The position numbers were made by a program, and so were the translations under genes. From Acanthopleura granulata (Eukaryota > Mollusca > Polyplacophora > Chitonida > Chitonidae), in contig JABBOT010000006.1 in NCBI GenBank assembly GCA_016165875.1, forward strand, positions 1,389,438 to 1,453,437: a DNA stretch of 64,000 nt, in the 5' to 3' direction. The stretch's first letter is position 1, and each line of letters opens with the position of its first letter. The notes under the pieces are model-generated. The model ran no database searches and was not told where the DNA came from. It saw only the letters and a list, made by a program, of their open reading frames with translations. Shown in pieces: positions 60,747 to 64,000 of the stretch.

Positions 60747-61245
60747 AGTAGTAGTAGTAGTAGTAGTAGTAGAACACCTGTATCTGTATTCAATGTGGGA
60801 ATATAACAGTTACAGCATATTTAGCATCAGAAATAGAATCTGTGACGTCACCCTGCTTCAGCCTTTTCAACATAGTCAAAAAATCCACCCTAGCACCTCA
60901 GCCTTAATTTTCATTTTAATCGCTGTAAAAAATGCTAAGAAATAAGGAAGACCACATTTGGAATCAGCACGAAATGGCATTTTCCATCACGCATACTGTG
61001 TTTAAATGTGTAAACATATCAGTGCAGTTTACCTGGGTCAAAGTTCTTTACTTCCAAAACGAACTACAGTATTACCGTTATTTGAGATATACATTGTCTA
61101 TGTGTAGCACAGAATCTAATGCTTTGACTACACCGAGTTTCGAACCAACGACCTCAGAATTAGGCATCCAATTATCCATCTACACCATTCGATTGTGTTG
61201 GAAATCCGGAGTGGTCTGTGTCAGTTTTCAGCGCTAGTATCCTGG
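59460..61245. other. region without a recognised gene
   Basis: AT-rich with poly-A tracts and one compound microsatellite (60700-60771). Nothing else recognised. Confidence 0.45.
60700..60771. repeat. compound (TA)n(TG)n(TAG)n microsatellite
   Basis: A short TATATG stretch, about 13 TG units and about 9 TAG units in succession. Confidence 0.95.
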
Positions 61246-61545
61246 GGCTCGTCTTACAAAGCTGTTGTAAGGCCGTGACTGGGTGTAAGCCTGTCGGACG
61301 TGTGTCGCAGGAAAGACTGACCGTCTGACAAAGCTGGAGTAGCTGCGATTTGATGTAAAGTTTGGGGCAAATTTACACCAACCCGATGGATCGTTTTCTT
61401 CCACAAATTATCAAAGATTACACGTTGTCAAGGAATCCGACAAGTTTCTAAAGACGCTCCAAGGAGGTGACTGAAGCCGGCACCAAAGCAGAGGTAAACG
61501 TCTACGACTGACATAAGCTACTCCAGCTTTGTAAGAAAGGCGCCT
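61240..61545. mobile_element. fold-back (MITE-like) element with inverted repeats
   Basis: ACAAAGCTGGAGTAGCT at 61328-61344 is perfectly complementary to AGCTACTCCAGCTTTGT at 61516-61532. Outside it, GTCTTACAAAGCT at 61251 pairs with AGCTTTGTAAG at 61526. No target-site duplication or transposase is seen. Confidence 0.4.
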
Positions 61546-61708
61546 GCACGATAAATAAATGTGGACAACCCCTCCCGAGCAAGGCCAACGTCCACACAAC
61601 ACCCCTATGACAGTTTCCATCCGATAGTCCACTGGGTACGAGGTAATATATGCTTTGTCCGGGTATTTCGGAAGACCATTGTTTCACAAGAACATTACAT
61701 TTATCGTC

Positions 61709-61925
61709 TATAATGCCTTTCACCAATGCGATCGCTATGAGTTCAAGCCCAGATCATGCTGGCTTCCTCTCCGGTCCTAAGTGGCAAGGTCTGCCAGCTA
61801 CCTGCGGATGGTTGTGGGTATCCCCTGGGCTCTTCCCTGTTTCCTCCCACCGTAATGCTGGCCGCTGCCGTATAACTGAGACATTCTTGAGTACGGCGTA
61901 AAACACCAATCAAATAAATTCATCA
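61709..61925 (+). repeat. SINE family 1, full length
   Basis: tRNA-like head CACCAATGCGATCGCTATGA with B box GAGTTCAAGCCC, body CATGCTGGCTTCCTCTCCGG, ACCTGCGGATGGTTGTGGGT, then GAGTACGGCGTAAAACACCA and AATCAAATAAAT. It ends four bases before the P450 stop codon, on the opposite strand, so it forms the immediate 3' flank of that gene. Confidence 0.9.
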
Positions 61926-61928
61926 AAA

Positions 61929-62139
61929 TCATCGTCTATGAATAACCTTTACCCGGTATTCGTATGGGGACATCACAATACCAGGCCTGTAAGTTCTAGG
62001 GTCACATGACCGCGGAGGTCTCGCGGGATCTCTTGTAAAGTGGAATTTCTGAAGTAAAGTTGTGATGTAGAGAAACATTCGGGACTTTGCAAAGGATTCT
62101 CCCACACATGATCTTCGTCCAATCCCGAAAGGCATCATA
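61929..62139 (-). CDS. cytochrome P450, terminal exon (partial gene)
   Basis: After acceptor CTATTGCAG the exon (phase 1 nt, then 69 codons and TGA) encodes MMPFGIGRRSCVGESFAKSR, containing the P450 haem-binding signature F-x-x-G-x-R-x-C-x-G with Cys as the iron ligand. It is followed by MFLYITTLLQKFHF (the L-helix region) and a C-terminal segment ending VIHRR. The AK/LLQ pattern is most like clan-2 (CYP2-type) enzymes, ER-membrane monooxygenases. Subfamily and substrate cannot be told. The upstream exons (I- and K-helices) lie beyond the right edge or were not found. The reading frame is intact. Confidence 0.88.
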
Positions 62140-62461
62140 CTGCAATAGAAATGAACGAAGTGATTTAACGACACAATACTGTGGGCTGTAATACAGCGGA
62201 TGAATTATTAACCTTTTATGATACATAGACAGTATTCCTGTCATATCTTGACAAGAACATTTTGAAAGCAGAAAACAGTTATGGCTTTCAAATTGATAAC
62301 GGTAATATCCATGAAAAAGTTTTAAAAAATGCAGTTTCAAAAGCAACTTAAAATTTTTGGAGAAGTTGAAATTCGAAAACAATAAATGTGGTTTGTATAC
62401 ATTACAGTAATATGCTTACAATATTTCTTAAGTATTCGGGAGATCATTAGTGCATTCTTAC

Positions 62462-62602
62462 TGTCAATAAGTCCGTCTAGAGATCTGAAGAAAGTTGCTT
62501 TTTGTACCGTCAATAAGTCCGTTTGGAGATCTGAGGAATGTTGGTTTTATGTACCGTCAGCAATCCCGTTTGGAGATCTGAGAAATGTTGGCTACACACC
62601 AC
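62462..62602. repeat. 46-47-bp tandem repeat, 3 copies
   Basis: The unit resembles AATAAGTCCGTTTGGAGATC TGAGGAATGTTGGTTTT followed by GTACCGTC. Two more diverged copies lie at about 63098-63180. Confidence 0.85.
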
Positions 62603-62627
62603 AATTAATGCTTCCGGATCGGGCGAA

Positions 62628-62695
62628 TGTAGATCCTGGGTATTTACAATGTAGACCCGGGGTATTTACAGTTTAGATACTGGGTATTGACACAG
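62628..62695. repeat. 22-bp tandem repeat, 3 copies
   Basis: GATCCTGGGTATTTACAATG, GACCCGGGGTATTTACAGTT and GATACTGGGTATTGAC follow each other. Confidence 0.8.
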
Positions 62696-63097
62696 ATATT
62701 TGCTTTGCTCCTCTAGGTTGCCCGTATTCATTGTTTTCTGCTTGCTAGGTGGCATTTTGTAGGACAGGCTTCAAAGTTTCATTGCAGGTAAAACTATGTG
62801 TGTTTATCAGGAAATGGAGGCGGGTACACACCAGGCAAATGTAGTGATAAATCAGGGTTCAGTGACCTCTGACTGGGTGAGTTTGACCTCTGTCAGCTAT
62901 TTGTCAAATTTGAGAAAAATTTCATCGGTCATGCTCTATCAGGAACTTGACTGGAGTTTTCTTGGCGAACAAGGACTATCAGACCCAGCGGGTTTAGAGC
63001 TTGCACATTTAGAGACAATGCTGCGGAGCCAAACGTTAACATGTAAGTAAATTGGAATTTAATTGTGGTGTTTCGCCTGTTGGTTTTGTTTACTGTA

Positions 63098-63180
63098 AAT
63101 AAGTTCATTTGGAGGTCTGAGGTATTTTGGTTTTGTGCATTGCCAATAAGTCCATTTGGAGATTTGAGGAATGTTGAGTT
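63098..63180. repeat. two further copies of the 46-bp repeat
   Basis: AATAAGTTCATTTGGAGGTC and AATAAGTCCATTTGGAGATT match the array at 62462-62602 after a 500-bp gap. Confidence 0.75.
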
Positions 63181-63354
63181 GTGCGTAAACCCAACATAAA
63201 AATACCCTGCGGTTTGAAGACATTTGTGACATCATTAGCTAATTTGCTTGCACAATTTTTCGCTGATCGACAGAACCCTCTATTAGGTCCTCAGCAGTAC
63301 ACCCATCGTCAAGTGAACGTGTGAAGTCAGAAGAATAGTTGTTGTGGCAACCGA

Positions 63355-63905
63355 AGGACAGACATACACCGTACATGTATATACAGGCAAGACTGAAGGA
63401 CAGACATACACTGTACATGTTTATACAGGCAAGACTGAAGGACAGACATACATTGTACATGTATATACAGACAGAAGGACAGACATGCACTGTACACGTA
63501 TATACAGAGAGACAGAAGGACAGCCATGCATTGTACATGTATATATAGACAGACAGAAGGACAGACATACATTGTACATGTATATATACACAGACAGAAG
63601 GACAGACATACATGGTACATGGATATACAGACAGACAGAAGGACAGACATGCGTTGTACATGTAGATATAGACAGACAGAAGGACGGCCATACATTGTAC
63701 GTGTATATACAGACAGACAGAAGGACGTACATACATTGTACGTGTATATACAGACAGGCAGAAGGACAGACATACATTGTACATGTATATATACACAGAC
63801 AGAAGGACAGACATGCATTGTACATGTATATACAGACAGGCAGAAGGACAGGCAAGGAATATATATATATATATATACACACAGACTGACAGACAGACGG
63901 ACAGA
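63355..63905. repeat. 37-45-bp tandem array, about 13 copies
   Basis: The unit resembles GAAGGACAGACATACATTGT ACATGTATATACAGACA. Unit length varies from 37 to 45 bp through changes in an (ACAG)n or TA-rich part. It ends in a (TA)n run at 63859-63878. Stop-free frames on both strands come from the repeat. Confidence 0.93.
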
Positions 63906-64000
63906 TATGCATACACTGTACTATAAGGTGCGTGGGTATAAGGCCTGGTATTTCGTCGAGAAGATTAACATTTTCATGAGCCCGAAGGGAAGAGCTTACT

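Larger units (their letters stand above)
62140..63354. other. presumed P450 intron or upstream region
   Basis: No P450 exon recognised on the minus strand. An 84-codon plus frame at 62796-63050 has no recognised homologue. Confidence 0.4.

Noticed and set aside
63239..63916. Cys/Val-rich frames up to 225 codons at the right edge
   Set aside because: Stop-free repeat array, open in several frames on both strands, with no homology.

Overview
The window is AT-rich animal DNA. Genes are split by GT-AG introns, tRNA-derived SINEs are scattered throughout, and there are many minisatellites. The proteins (a close LRRC71 relative, a clan-2-type cytochrome P450) are metazoan. The dominant SINE ends in a GTCGTATAAGTGAAATATTC-like tail followed by (AAAT)n, a type I associate with molluscs and related lophotrochozoans. 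I therefore read this as a lophotrochozoan nuclear genome, probably a mollusc or brachiopod. No species can be named from the sequence.

Layout from left to right. (1) At 843-4981, minus strand, are three exons of an unrecognised gene that runs off the left edge. Its large exon carries 11-residue Gly/Arg/Ser/Cys repeats and a cysteine-rich, zinc-finger-like cluster. (2) 4982-11267 holds the divergent space between that gene and the next, with SINE relics and two unexplained ORFs. (3) At 11268-45352, plus strand, is an LRRC71 orthologue. I traced 19 coding exons whose splice phases all agree, giving exactly 602 codons including the stop. Its introns hold two large minisatellites (37-bp and 51-bp units), several smaller arrays and SINEs. 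(4) At 48086-50219, minus strand, is a two-exon gene for a secreted 232-residue protein. It resembles bacterial SleB/CwlJ cell-wall hydrolases, has an Arg/Gly-rich tail, and has Lys where the family has its catalytic Glu. A TATA box and a short 5' exon can be placed about 650 bp upstream. (5) At 52765-53255, minus strand, are the last two exons of an unrecognised small gene. (6) 53256-61928 is mostly empty, with SINEs, a LINE relic, small tandem arrays and a fold-back element. (7) At 61929-62139, minus strand, is the terminal, haem-binding exon of a cytochrome P450; the rest lies beyond the right edge. (8) The right end holds more tandem arrays.

The genes do not form an evident pathway. The two observations most worth following are the spliced, secreted SleB-like protein and a recurring pattern in which exon edges with their splice sites have been copied into neighbouring introns (near 959-1234, 25560-25640, 39300-39930 and 53090-53150).
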